DNA of 64,000 nt from NCBI GenBank assembly GCA_028551475.1, contig CM052354.1, positions 29,845,258 to 29,909,257 on the forward strand. Reading direction: 5' to 3'. Both the position numbers and the translations under genes were made by a program. This DNA is from Casuarina equisetifolia. Its lineage: Eukaryota; Streptophyta; Magnoliopsida; Fagales; Casuarinaceae. Under the pieces are notes generated by a model. The model was not told where the DNA came from and made no database searches. It saw only the letters and a program-made list of their open reading frames with translations. Positions 1-13,400 of the stretch are shown in pieces; position 1 is the first letter of the stretch; each line of letters opens with the position of its first letter.

Positions 1-1484
1 CAATCTCTTTCTCCGATGAACAAAAAAGACAACATGATTTGGTCTGTGGATCCTAAGACTCTTATGTTGCAAGGAACAAAGAGGTACTCTTATGCTAACC
101 AAATCATAGACTAAGATATCATTAATTGAGATCATCTTTATTACCATCTACCCATTCTACATAGCAAATAAGGACTAATCTTACAAAAATTGCAAAAGAG
201 AAAGTTGTTGAAGGTTACAAGCACCAAGATCAAGGTTAAATAATACAGAGGTCAAGAAAATAAACCTAAATAAACGGAAGTGGGTCTAGCTCAATGCGAA
301 ATTGGAAGCCTAAAAAAGGTACAATCATATGCCCTATTACTGTATGAAACAATCATGCATCAACAAACTTAACCATTAAGGGAGGGGGAAAGAACAATCA
401 TGCCACATAAGCCTAACGCCCATCGCATAAGACATTTTGTTTGGTAAAAGGCTTAATACTAGAATGTTTTGTCCATCATCGGATTTGGATCCATCAATGT
501 TTGGAAACAAAATCCAAATGTTTTATTCTAATTTCTTACCCAAAATATATGAACATTCGCAAAATGGAGGATTATAAATGGAAAGTGAAAAGGAAGTAAA
601 ATCGATACAAGTTGAAGCAGAAACCATCAATTTTTGCAACTTCTTTGGCCTTCATTCTCTGTGTATCATGCTTTTACTATAAGTGTCTTTTTCATATATT
701 CATTCAATTTCTTTTTTAGTAATTTCTTTCTCTTTCTTTCTTAATTTGTGGATCCTAAGACTCTTATGCTTTGAGAAACAAAGAGGTACTTTTATGCTGA
801 CTGAATCATAGACTAAGATATCATTAATTGAGATCATCTTTATTACCATTTACCCATTCTACGTAGTAAATAAGGACTAATCTTACAAAATTGCAAAAGA
901 GAGAGTTATTGAAGATTACAAGCACAAGGATCAAGGCCCAATAATACAGAGGTCAAGAAAATAAACCTAAATAAATGGAAGTGGGTCTAGCTCAACGCGA
1001 AATTAGAAGCCCTAAAAGGGTACAATCGTGTGCCCTACCACTACATGAAGCAATCATGCATCAACAAACTTAACCGTTAAGGGAGGGGGAATGTCCACTT
1101 GCCACATAAGCCCAATGCCCCTCACACAAGATGTTTTGTTTGCCAGAAGGGTTAAGACTAGAATGTTTTATCCATCATCATACTTGAATCCATCAATGTT
1201 TGGAAAAAAAAATCCAAATGTTCTATTCTAATTTCTTACCTAAAATATATGAACGTTTGCAAAACAAAGGATTACAAATGGAAAATAAAAAAGAAGCAAA
1301 ATCGATACAAGTTAAAGAAGAAACCATCAAATTTTGTAGCTTATTCGACTTTCATTCTCTGTGCATCACGCTCTCATTGTAACTGTCTTTTTCATACATT
1401 CATTCAACTTCCTTTTTAATCATCTCTTTCTCTTTCTTTCTCGATCTATAGATCCCAAGACTTTTACACTCCAAGGAAAAAAAA
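1..1484 (+). repeat. A-unit tandem repeat, left arm (two ~700-bp copies)
   Basis: Two head-to-tail copies of an approximately 700-bp unit lie at 83-784 and 785-1484, each starting at GGTACTCTTATGC or a one-base variant. Bases 1-82 are the end of another unit and match, in reverse complement, 13978-14070 at the far end of the block, so the array continues left of the window. Short ORFs occur (for example 1200-1382) and one resembles the 61-96-residue ORFs of the right-arm copies. They are not supported as genes, because they lack codon structure beyond what recent copying explains. The same unit occurs in inverse orientation at 10480-14070. Confidence 0.85.
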
Positions 1485-3650
1485 GGTACTCTTATGCTGA
1501 TCGAATCTTGTTGTCTTCTTTGTTCCTCAAAGCAAAGGCACTTGATCCTTGTATTATTATTTTGACTAAGAAGACAACTGTTGTAATCAAAACACCCATG
1601 CTCCCTTTCAGAGTTCTTTGTCATCTCTTAACTTCTCCTCCCTTCCTTTTAGTTTGCACAATCCTTTTTCTCAACTAAATAGGCCACTACTTTCTCTCCC
1701 TCCTTCACTAAATACAGTGACAAAACCCGTACATTATGTTCACCGAAAGCCTAGATGAAAGTGCTATCAAGTGGATCAAGCATTTATTGTATTGTACTTT
1801 CTTCTTTCTTTTTTGAGGAATCAATTTGTAGTATGTGATCTTTCCCTTTTTTTTTATGGCTTTGACATGGATTCATAGAAACTTTCTTACAATTTCTAAT
1901 TTTTGTGTCCTTTTGAATTTTGGGTTCTATTCCTCAAAACCTAAGAGCATAAGAGTACCAAGAGTAAAGAAAGGTACTCTTATGTTGATTGAATCATGTT
2001 GTCTTCTTTGTTCCTTGAAGCAAAGGCCTTTGATCCTTGTATTATTATGTTGATCAAGAAGACAACCGTTACAATCAAAAAACCCACGCTCCCTTCCTGA
2101 GTTGTTCGTTATCTCCTAACTTCTCCACCCACTCCTTTCAGTCTACGCAATCCTTTTTCTCAACTAAATAGGCCTTTGCTCTCTTTCTCTCCCTCCATGA
2201 ATATAATGACAAAACCTATACATTATGTTTATTGAAAGCCTGGATGAAAGTGCTATTAAGTGGATCAAGTAGGCACTATATTATACTTTCTTTTTTCTTT
2301 TTTGAAGAATTGATGTAGTTTATGATCATTTCCCTTTTTTCTTTTTTGTTTATAGGTCTGATATGGTTTTCATAGAAACTTTCTTACAATTTCTATTTTT
2401 TATGTCCTTTTCAGTTTTTGGTTCTATTCCTTAAGACCCCAGAGCATAAAAGTACCAAGAGCAAAGAGAGGTATTCTTATGCTAACCAAATCATGTTATC
2501 TTTTTTTATCCTCGAAGTAAAAGCCCTTGATCCTTGTATTATTGTCTTGATCGAGAAAACAACCATTGTAATAAAAAACCCACACTCCCTTTCAAAGTTT
2601 TTCGTTATCTCCCAGCTTCTCCTCCCTCTCCATTCAATATGCACAATCCTTTTTCTTAATTTAATAGGCCTCCGCTCTTTCTTTCTGCCTCTTCCTGAAT
2701 ATAGTGACAAAACTCATACATTATGTTCACCAAAGGTTTAGATTAAAGTGCTATCAAATGGATCAAATAAGTACTGTATTGTACTTTTTTTTTTTTGAGG
2801 AATTGATATTTAGTCTATGATCTTTCCCCCTTTTTGTTTTTTGTTTATGGGTTTGATATGATTTTCATAGAAACTTTCCTACAATTTCTACTTTTTGCGT
2901 CCTTTTAAGTTTTGGGTTCTATTCCTCAAGACCCAAGAGCATAAGAGTACCAAGAGCAAAGAAAGGTACTCTTATGCTGATTGAATCATGTTGTCTTCTT
3001 TATTCCTCAAACAAAAGGCCCTTAATCCTTGTATTATTATGCCGAAGGAGAAGATAACCATTGCAATAAAAAATTCCACACTTCCTTTCAAAGTTCTTCA
3101 TCATCTCACAGCTTTTCCTCCCTCTCCTTTTAGTCTGCACAATCCTTTTTCTCAACTAAATAGGCCTCTCCTCTCTCTTTCCCTCCCTCCCTAAATATAG
3201 TGACAAAACTTGTACATTGTGTTCACCAAACTCCTAGATGAAAGTGCAACCAAGTGGAACAAGTAAATACTATATTGTACTTTCTTCTTTATTTTTTGAG
3301 GAATCAATGTTTAGTTTGTGATCTTTCCCTCTTTTTCTTTTTTGCAAGTCTTATATGGTTTTCATAAAAACTATCTTACAATTTCTACTTTTTACATCCT
3401 TTTGAGTTTTAGGTTCTATTCCTCAAGAACCAAGAGCATAAGTGTAGCAAGAGTAAAGAAAGGTACTTTTATATTGATCAAATCATGCTATCTTCTTTAT
3501 TTCTTGAAGCAAAGGCCTTTGATCCTTGTATTATTATGCTGACTCAAAAGATAATTGTTGCAATCAAAAAACCCACGCTCCTTTATGGAGTTTTTCATCA
3601 TTTCTTAAATTCTCCTCCCTCTCCTTTCAGTATACACAATCCTTTAGTGA
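1485..3650 (+). repeat. B-unit tandem repeat, left arm (four full ~490-bp copies plus one partial)
   Basis: Units start at 1485, 1973, 2470, 2965 and 3462, giving periods of 488-497 bp; the last is cut short near 3645. Each unit holds, in order, a GGTACTCTTATGC start, an AT-rich stretch with CTTGTATTATTA, a C/T-rich tract with CTCTCTCCCTCC, a T-rich stretch, and an end reading GCATAAGAGTACC. ORFs across it come from the pyrimidine-rich composition and change frame between copies, so no gene is called. Divergence between copies is visible throughout, which indicates an older array than the right-arm A copies. Confidence 0.85.
2939..2977. repeat. TIR-like 13-bp inverted repeat at a B-unit junction (type example)
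   Basis: GCATAAGAGTACC (2939-2951) and GGTACTCTTATGC (2965-2977) are perfect reverse complements separated by 13 bases. Equivalent pairs, perfect or with one or two changes, occur at nearly every B-B junction on both arms (for example 1947-1984 and around 7978-7990). Each B unit therefore begins and ends with terminal inverted repeats, like a MITE-sized DNA transposon. No transposase and no clean target-site duplication were seen. Confidence 0.7.
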
Positions 3651-3790
3651 ACATAGAAGAAAGTGTAGTATAGTACAATACCTGCTTAATCCACATGATA
3701 GCATTTTCATCCACGCCTTTAGTGAACATAATGTACAGCTTTTCTTACTATATTCAAAGAGGGAGAGAGAAAGAAAGTGAAGGCCTATTT
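3600..3790. other. Centre of the array inversion
   Basis: Up to about 3645 the B sequence reads in plus orientation, ending in the CTCCTTTCAGT...CACAATCCTTT part of the unit. From about 3650 the same unit reads in reverse complement, starting inside its middle part (GTACAATACCTGC...GATAGCATTTTCATCC). The join is abrupt and loses part of one unit, so the block is an imperfect palindrome with no long spacer. Confidence 0.75.
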
Positions 3791-3983
3791 AGTTGAAAAA
3801 AATGATTGTGTAAACTAAAAGGAAAGGAAGGAGAAGTTGAAAGATGACAAACAACTTTGGAAGGGAGTATGGGTTTTTTTATTGCAATGGTTGCCTTCTC
3901 AGTGAAAATAATAATACAAGGCTGAAGGGTCTTTGCTTTAAGGAACAAAGAAGACAACATGATTCAGTTAGCATAAGAGTACC

Positions 3984-5290
3984 TCCATTTGCTCTTAGTA
4001 CTCTTATGCTTTTGGTTCTTAAGGAATAGAACCCAAAACACAAAAGGACACAAAAAGTAGAAATGGTAAAAAAGTTTTTATGAAAACCATATCAGATCCG
4101 TAAATGAAACAAAAAAAGAAAAAAGAAAAGAAGGAAAGATGACCCAAAACCATATCATACCCGTAAATGAAAAAAAAAAAGAAAAGAGGGAAAGACGACA
4201 AACTAAACATCAATTTGTTAAAAAAGAAAGAAGAAAGTATAGTACAGTACTTGCTTGATCCACTTTATAGCACTCTCATCTAGGCCTTTGATCAGCATAA
4301 GAGTACCTCTATTTGCTCTTGGAAATCTTATGCTCTCGATTCTTTAGGAATAGAACCTAAACTCAAAAGGACACAAAGAGTAGAAATGGTAAAAAAGTTT
4401 TTATGAAAACCATATCAGACCCGTAAATGAGAAAAAAAAAAGGAAAGAAGATAGACTAAACATTGATTCGTCAAAAAAGAAAGAAGAAAGTATAGTACAG
4501 TACTTGCTTGATTCACTTGATAACACCTTCATCCAGGCCTTCGGTTAGCATAAGAGTGCCTCCATTTGCTCTTGATACTCTTATGCTTTTGGTTCCTGAC
4601 GAATAGAACCCAAAACTCAAAAGGATGTAAAAAGTATAAATGGTAAAAAAGTTTTTATGAAAACCATATCATACCTGTAAATGAGGAAAAAAAAAGGGAA
4701 AGACAACAAACTAAACATCGATTCGTCAAAAAAAAAAGATGAAAGTATAGTACAATGCTTGCTTGATCCATTTGATAGCACTTTAATCTAGGCTTTCGGT
4801 CAGCATAAGAGTACCTCTATTTGCTTTTGATACTCTTATGCTTTTGGTTCTTGATGAATAGAACCCAAAACTCAAAAGGACGCAAAAAGTATAAATGGTA
4901 AAAAAGTTTTTATGAAAACCATATCATACCCGTAAATGAAAAAAAAAGAAAAAAAAAGAAGGAAAGATGATAGACTAAACATCAATTTGTTAAAAAAAAA
5001 AAGAAGAAAGTATAGTACAGTACTTGTTTAATCCACTTGATAGCACTTTCATCCAGGCCTTTGGTCAGCATAAGAGTACCTTCATCCTCTTGGTACTCTT
5101 ATGCTTTTGGTTCTTGAGGAATAGAACCCAAAACTCAAAAGGATGCAAAAAGTATAAACAGTAAAAAAGTTTTAATGAAAACCATATCAGACCCATAAAT
5201 GAAAAAAAAAAAGAAAGACAACAAACTAAACATCGATTCGTCAAAAAAGAAAGATGGAAGTATAGTATCATTTTCATCTAAGCCTTCGGT
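3984..5290 (-). repeat. Short-unit sub-array (~254-326 bp) derived from B
   Basis: In this stretch the TACTCTTATGC-type boundary recurs near 3973, 4299, 4552, 4806 and 5069. The spacing is 326, 253, 254 and 263 bp instead of about 490. Each short unit keeps the boundary, the AACCCAAAACTCAAAAGGA block, the AAACCATATCA block and the purine-rich tract, but lacks the half of B holding CAAGGATCAAAGGCC and the GA-rich tract. This is a secondary expansion of a deleted B unit, seen only in the right arm. Confidence 0.75.
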
Positions 5291-8200
5291 GAACATAATC
5301 TATAAGTTTTGTTATTGTATTCAGGGAGGGAGAGAGAGAGAGAGTGGAGGCCTATTTACTTGATAAAAATGAAAGCATAAACTAAATGGAGAGGGAGGAG
5401 AGGTTGAGAGATGACAAAGAACTCCGAAAGGGAGTAGGGGTTTCTTGATTGCAACGATTGTCTTCTCGATCAACATAATAATACAATGATCAAAGGCCTT
5501 AGCTTTGAGGAGTAAAGAAGACAACATGATTTGGTCAGCATAACAGTATCTCTCTTTGATCTTGTTACTTTTATGCTCTTGGTTCTTGAGGAATAATACC
5601 CAAAACTCAAAAAGACTCAAAAAGTAGAAATTGTGGAAAAGTTTGTATGAAAACCATATTAGACCTATAAACAAAAAAGAAAAGGTGGGAAAGATCACAG
5701 ACTAAACATCGATTCTCAAAAAAGATAGAAGAAAGTATAGTATAGTACCTGCTTGATCCATTTGATAGCACTTTCATCCATGCCTTTAGTGTATATAATG
5801 TACAACTTTTCTTAATGTATTTAGGGAAGGAGAAAGAGAGAAAGCGGAGGCCTATTTAGTTGAAAAGAAGGATTATGCAAACTAAGAGGAGAGAAAGGAG
5901 AAGTTAAGAAATGATAAATAACTTTGGAAAGAAGCATGGGTTTTTTTATTGCAACAATTGTCTTCTCGATCAACATAATAATACAAGGCTCAACAGCTAT
6001 TAGCTTTATGGAACAAAGAAGACAGCGTGGTTCGGTTAGCATAAGAGTACCTTTCTTTGCTCTTGGTTCTTGAGAAATAAAACCCAAAACTCAAAAGGAC
6101 ATAAAAAGTAGAAATTGTAAGAAAGTTTCAATGAAAACTATATTAGACCTGTAAACGAAAAAGAAAAAAAGGGAAAGATCATAAACTAAACATCGATTCT
6201 TAAAAAAAGAAAGAAAGTACAATACAGTACCTATTTAATACACTTGATAGCACTTTCATCTAGGCCTTTAGTGAACATAATGTATAGGTTTTGTCATTGT
6301 ATTCTTAAAGGAAGAGAAATAGAGTATAAGCCTACTTAGTTGAGAAAAAGGATTATGTAGACTAAAAAGAAAGGGAAGAGAAGCTGAGAGATGATGAAGA
6401 ACTCCAGAGGGGAGCGTGGGTTTTTTAATTGCAATAGTTGTCTTGTTAATCAGCATAATAATACAAGGATCAAAGGCCTTTGCTTTGAGGAACAAAGAAG
6501 ACAACATGATTTGATTAGTATAAGAGTACCTCTGTTTGCTCTTAGTACTCTAATGGTCTTGGTTTTTAAGGAATAGAACCCAAAACTCAAAAGGACGCAA
6601 AAAGTAGAAATTGTAAGAAAGTTTCTATGAAAACCATATTAGAACCGTAAATGAAAAAGAAAATGGGGGAAAGATTAGAAACTAAATATTGATTCCTTAA
6701 AAAAGAAAGAAAAAAGTATAGTATAATAACTGTTTGATCCACTTGATAGCATTTTCATCAGGCCTGGTGAACATAATGTACAAGTTTTGTCACTGTATTT
6801 AGGGAAGGGGGAGATAGAGTGGAGGCCTATTTAGTTGGGAAAAAAGATTATGCAAACTAAAAGGAAAGAGACGAAGAACTTTGAAAAGGGAGCGTGGGTT
6901 TTTTGATTGCAATAGTTGTCTTCTCGGTTAGCATAATGATACAAGGATCAAGGGCCTTTGCTTTAAAGAAGAAAAAAGACAACATGATTCAATCAGCATA
7001 AGGGTACCTTTCTTTGCTCTTGGTTAAGGAATAGAACCCAAAACTCAAAAGAATGCAAAAAATAGAAATTGTAAGGAAGTTTCTATGAAAACCATATTAG
7101 ACTTGTAAATAAAAAAGAAAATGGGGGGAAGATCACAGATTAAACATGGATTCCTTAAAAAAGAAGGAAGAAAGTATAGTATAATACTTGCTTAATCCAC
7201 TTGATAGCATTTTCATCCAGGCTTGGGTGAACATAATGTACAGGTTTTGTCATTGTATTCACGAAGGGAGGGGGAGAGAGAGAGTGAAGGCCTATTTAGT
7301 TAAGAAAAAGGATTGTGCATACTGAACAAAGAGGGAAGTGAAATTGAGAGATGACAAAGAACTCAAGAAAGGAGCATGGGTTTTTTGTTTGCAATGGTTA
7401 TCTTCTTGGTCAACATAATAATACAAGGATCAAGGGCCTTTGCTTTAAGGAACAAAGTTGATAGCATGATTCGGTCAGTATAAAAGTACCTCCATTTGCT
7501 CCTAGTACTCTTATGCTCTTAGTTCTTGAGGAATAGAACCCAAAACTCAAAAGGACATAAAAAGTAGAAATTGTAAGAAAGTTTATATGAAAACCATATT
7601 AGACCCATAAATGAAAAAGAAAATGGGGAAAGATTAGAAACTAAACATCAATTCCTTAAAAAAGAAAGAAGAAAGTATAGTACAATAGCTGTTTGATCCA
7701 CTTGATAGCATTTTCATCCAGGCCTGGGTGAACACAACTTATAGGTTTTGTCTATACATTCAAGGAGGGAGAGAGAGAGAAAGAGAAAAGGCCTATTTAA
7801 TTGAGAAAAAGAATTGTGGAGACTAAAAGGAGAGGGAGGAGAAGTTGAGAGATGACAAAGAACTCTAGAAGGAAGCATGGGTTTTTTTGGTGCAATAGTT
7901 GTCTTCTCGGTTAGCATAATAATACAAGGATCAAGGGCCTTTGCTTCGATGAAGAAAAAGACAACATGATTCGGTCAGCATAAGAGTACCTCTCTTTCTT
8001 TTTTATACTCTTATGCTACTAGTTCTTGAAGAATAGAACCCAAAACTTCATAGGATGCAAAAAGTAGAAATTGTAAGAAAGTTTCGATGAAAACCATATC
8101 AAACCTGTAAACAAAAAATAAAAAGGGGAAAGATTATAGACTAAACATCAATTCCTCAAAAAAGAAAAAAGAAAATAAAGTACTATACCTACTTAATCCA

Positions 8201-10479
8201 CTTGATAGCACTTTCATCCACATCTTCGGTGAACATAATGTATAGGTTTGGTTATTGTATTCATCAATGGAGAGAGAGAGAGAGAGAGAGTAGAGGCCTA
8301 TTTTGTTAAGAAAAAGGATTATACACATTGAAAGGAAAGGGAGGAGACGCTGAGAGATGACGAAGAACTTTAAAAAGGAGCGTGGGTTTTTTGGTTGCAA
8401 TGGTTGTCTTCTCAATCGACATAATAATACAAAGATCAAAGGCCTTTGCTTCAAAAACTAAGAAGATTACACCATTCGGTTAACATAAGAGTGCCTCTCT
8501 TTTCTCTTAGTACTTTTATGCTCTTGGTTCTTGAGGAATAGAACCTAAAACTCAAAAGGATGCAAAAAGTAGATATTATACGAAAGTTTCTATGAAAACC
8601 ATATCAAACCCATAGACGAAAAAGAAAATGGGGGAAAGATCATGGACTAAACATCGATTCCTCAAAAAGGAAACAAGAAAATACAATATAGTACCTACTT
8701 AACCCACTTGATAGCACTTTCATCTAGGCCTTCAATGAATATAATGTATGGGTTTTATCACTGTATTCAGGGAGGGAGAGAGAGAGAGATCATAGGCCTA
8801 TTTAGTTAAGAAAAGGGATTGTGCAAACTAAAAGGAAAAGGAGGAGAAGTTGAGAGATGATGAAGAACTCCAAAAGGGAGCATGGGTTTTTTTATTGCAA
8901 CAGTTGTCTTCTCGGTTAGCATAATAATACAAGGATCAAGGGCTTTTGCTTTAAGGAAGAAAAAAGACAGCATGATTCAGTCAGCATAAGAGTACCTTTC
9001 TTTGCTCTTGGTTAAGGAATAGAACCCAAAACTTAAAAGGATGCAAAAAATAGAAATTGTAAGGAAGTTTCTATGAAAACCATATTAGACTTGTAAATAA
9101 AAAAGAAAATGGGTGGAAGATCATAGATTAAACATGGATTCCTTAAAAAAGAAGGAAGAAAGTATAGTACAATACCTGCTTAATCCACTTAATAGCACTT
9201 TCATCCAAGCCTTGGTGAAGATAATGTACATGTTCAAGTTTTATCATTGTATTCAAGAAGGGAGAGAGAGAGAGAGAGAGAGCGGAAGCCTATTTAGTTG
9301 AGAAAAAGGATTGCACAAACTAAAAGGAGAGGGAGGAGAAGTTGAGAGATGATGATGATGAACTTTGGAAGGGAGCGTGGGTTCTTTGATTGCAATAGTT
9401 GTCTTCTCGATCAACATAATACTACAAGGATCAAGGGCCTTTACTTTGTGGAACAAAAAAGACAATATGATTTGGTCAGTATAAGAGCACCTCTCTTTGC
9501 TCTTGGTACTCTTATGCTCCTGGTCCTTGAGGAATAGAACCCAAAACTTAAAAGGACGCAAAAAAGTAAAAATTGTAAGTTTTTATGAAAAACATATCAG
9601 ACCAGTAAATGAAAAAGAAAAATGGGGAAAGATCATAGACTAAACATTGATTCTTTAAAAAAGAAAGAAGAAAGTAAAATACAATACGTACTTGATCCAC
9701 TTGATAGCACTTTCATCCAAGACTTTGGTGACATAATATACAGGTTTTGTCACTATATTCATGGAGGGAAAGAAAAAGAGCGGAAGTCTATTTAGTTGAG
9801 AAAAAAGATTTTGCAGAGTGAAAGGAGTGGGTGGAAAAGCTAGGAGATGATGAAGAACTCCAAAAGGGAGCATGGGTTTTTCAATTGCAAAAGTTGTCTT
9901 CTCAGTTAGCATAATAATACAAGGATCAAAGGCCTTTGCTTTGAGGAACAAAGAAGATAGCATGATTTGGTCAACATAAGAATACCTCTTTTTCCTCTTG
10001 GTACTTTTATGCTCTTGGGTCTTAAGGAATAAAACCCAAAGTACAAAAGGATGCAAAAAATAAAAATTGTAAGAAAGTTTCTATTAAAACTATATCAGAC
10101 TTGTAAACATAAAAGAAAAATGGGGAAAGATCACAAACTAAAGATTGATTCCATAAAAATGAAAGAAGAACGTACATACCTGCTTGATCCACTTGATAGT
10201 ACTTTCATCTAGGCTTTCGATGAACATAATGTACGGGTTTTCTCACTACATTCAGTGAAGGAGGGAGAGAAAGAGGTGGCCTATTTAGTTAAGAAAAAGG
10301 ATTGTGCAAACTAAAAGGAAAGGGAAGAGAAGTTGAGAGATGACGAAGAACTTTGAAAAGGAGCGTGGGGTTTTTTATTGCAACAATTATCTTCTCAATT
10401 AAAATAATAATACAAGGATCAAAGGCCCTTGCTTTGAGGAACAAAGAAGACAACAAGATTCGATCAGCATAAGAGTACC
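5291..10479 (-). repeat. B-unit tandem repeat, right arm (about ten to eleven copies, inverted)
   Basis: Reverse-orientation B units end at GCATAAGAGTACC-like boundaries near 5550, 6051, 6530, 7009, 7496, 7990, 8497, 8997, 9490, 9987 and 10479, with periods of about 480-505 bp. Each contains a (GA)n tract of variable length, longest near 8271-8290 and 9260-9282. Several minus-strand ORFs of 60-133 residues run through the units, but they share no conserved start or stop and fail in neighbouring copies, so none is called a gene. Confidence 0.85.
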
Positions 10480-13400
10480 TCTTTTTTCCTTGGAGCATAA
10501 AAGTCTTGGGATCCATGGATTGAGAAAGAAAGAGAAAGAGATGATTAAAAAGGAAGTTAAATGAATGTATGAAAAAGATAGTTACAATGAGAGTGTGATA
10601 CACAAAGAATGAAAGTTGAAGAAGCTACAAAATTTGATGGTTTCTTCTTTAACTTGTTTCAATTTTGCTTCTTTTTCATTTTCCATTTGTAATCCTTCGT
10701 TTTGCAAACATTCATATATTTTGGGTAAGAAATTAGAATAAAACATTTGGATTTTGTTTCCAAACGTTGATGGATCCGAGTCCCACGATGGACAAAACAT
10801 TCTAGCCTTAAGCCTTCTAGCAACCAAAATGTCTTGTGTGAGGGGTGCTGGGCTTACGTGGCAAGCGGACATTCCCCTTCCCTCAACAGTTGAGTTTGTT
10901 GATGCATGATTGCTTTATACGGTGGTGGGGCACATGATTGTACACTTTTGGGGCTTCAAATTTTGCATTGTGCTAGACCCACTTTTGTTTATTTAGGCTT
11001 ATTTTCTTAACCTTTGTATTATTGGGCCTTGGTCCTGGTACTTGTAATCTTCAACAACTCTCTCTTTTGCAATTTTTGTAAGATTAGTTATTATTTATTA
11101 AGAAGAATGGGTAGATGGTAATAAAGATGATCCCAATTAATGATATCTTAGTCTATGATTCAATCAACATAAAAGTACCTTTTTGTTCCTTGGAGCATAA
11201 AAGTCTTTGGATTCACAAACCAAGAAAAAAAAGAAAAAAAGATGACTAAAAAGGAAATTGAATGAATGTATGAAAAAGACATTTACAATGAAAGCATGAT
11301 ACACAAAGAATGAAGGCCAAAGGAGCTACAAAATTTGATGGTTTCTACTTCAACTTGTATCAATTTTGCTTCCTTTTCGCTTTCCATTTATAATCGTCTG
11401 TTTTGCAAACATTCATATATTTGAGGTAAGAAATTAGAATAAAAAATTTGAATTTTGTTTCCAAACATTAATGGATTCAAGTCCAATGATGGACAAAACA
11501 TTCTAGTCTTAATCCTTTTACTAAACAAAACGTCTTGTGTGAAGGGCATTGGGCTTACGTGGCAAGCGAACATTCCCCTTCCCTCAATGGTTAAGTTTGT
11601 TGATGTATGAGTGCCTCATATGGTGGTGGGGCACACAATTATACCCTTTTGAGGCTTCAAATTTCGTGTTGTGCTAGACCCACTTTTGTTTATTTAGGCT
11701 TATTTTCTTAACCTTTGTATTATTGGGCCTTAATCCTGGTACTTGTAATCTTCAACAACTTTCTCTTTTGCAATTTTTGTAAGATTAGTCATTATTTACT
11801 AAGAATAATGGGTAAATGGTAATAAAGATGATCTCAATTAATGATATCTTAGTCTATGATTCAATCAACATAAAAGTACCTTTTTGTTCCTCAGAGCATA
11901 AGAGTCTTTGGATTCACAAATCGAGAAAGAAAAAGAAAGAGATGACTAAAAAGGAAATTGAATGAATGTATGAAAAAGACATTTACAATGAAAGCATGAT
12001 ACACAAAGAATGAAGGCCAAAAGAGCTACAAAATTTGATGGTTTCTACTTCAACTTGTATCAGTTTTGCTTCCTTTTCGCTTTCCATTTATAATTGTCTG
12101 TTTTGCAAACATTCATATATTTGAGGTAAGAAATTAGAATAAAAAATTTGGATTTTGTTTCCAAACATTAATGGATTCAAGTCCAATGATGGACAAAACA
12201 TTCTAGTCTTAAGCCTTTTACTAAACAAAACGTCTTGTGTGAGGGGCATTGGGCTTACGTGGCAAGCGAACATTCCCCTTCCCTCAATGGTTAAGTTTGT
12301 TGATGTATGAGTGCCTCATATGGTGGTGGGGCACACAATTATACCCTTTTGAGGCTTCAAATTTCGTGTTGTGCTAGACCCACTTTTGTTTATTTAGGCT
12401 TATTTTCTTAACCTTTGTATTATTGGGCCTTAATCCTGGCACTTGTAATCTTCAACAACTCTCTCTTTTGCAATTTTTGTAAGATTAGTCATTATTTACT
12501 AAGAATAATGGGTAAATGGTAATAAAGATGATCTCAATTAATGATATCTTAGTCTATGATTCAATCAACATAAAAGTACCTTTTTGTTCCTCAGAGCATA
12601 AGAGTCTTTGGATTCACAAATCGAGAAAGAAAAAGAAAGAGATGACTAAAAAGGAAATTGAATGAATGTATGAAAAAGACATTTACAATGAAAGCATGAT
12701 ACACAAAGAATGAAGGCCAAAGGAGCTACAAAATTTGATGGTTTCTGCTTCAACTTGTATCAGTTTTGCTTCCTTTTTGCTTTCCATTTATAATCGTCTA
12801 TTTCGCAAACATTCATATATTTTAGGTAAGAAATTAGAATAAAACATTCGGATTTTGTTTCCAAACATTAATGGATTCAAGTCCGATGATGGACAAAACA
12901 TTCTAGTCTTAAGCCTTCTAGCAAACAAAATGTCTTGTGTGAGGGGTGTTGGGCTTACGTGGCAAGCGGACATTCCCCTTCCCTTAACAGTTGAGTTTGT
13001 TGATGCATGATTGCTTTATACGGTGGTGGGGCACATGATTGTACACTTTTGGGGCTTCAAATTTTGCATTGTGCTAAACTCACTTTTGTTTATTTAGGCT
13101 TATTTTCTTAACCTTTGTATTATTGGGCCTTGATCCTGGTACTTGTAATCTTCAACAACTCTCTCTTTTGCAATTTTGTAAGATTAGTTATTATTTATTA
13201 AGAAGAATGGGTAGATGGTAATAAAGATGATCCCAATTAATGATATCTTAGTCTATGATTCAATCAACGTAAAAGTACCTTTTTGTTCCTTGGAGCATAA
13301 AAGTCTTTGGATTCACAAACCAAGAAAAAAAGAAAAAAAGATGACTAAAAAGGAAATTGAATGAATGTATTATAAAAAACACATTTACAATGAAAGCATG

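Noticed and set aside
1361-10603. Many ORFs of 60-133 codons on both strands through the B and A arrays, some with hydrophobic stretches and Ser/Leu-rich ends
   Set aside because: They follow the C/T-rich and T-rich tracts of the repeat, change frame and length from unit to unit, and have no shared start or domain.
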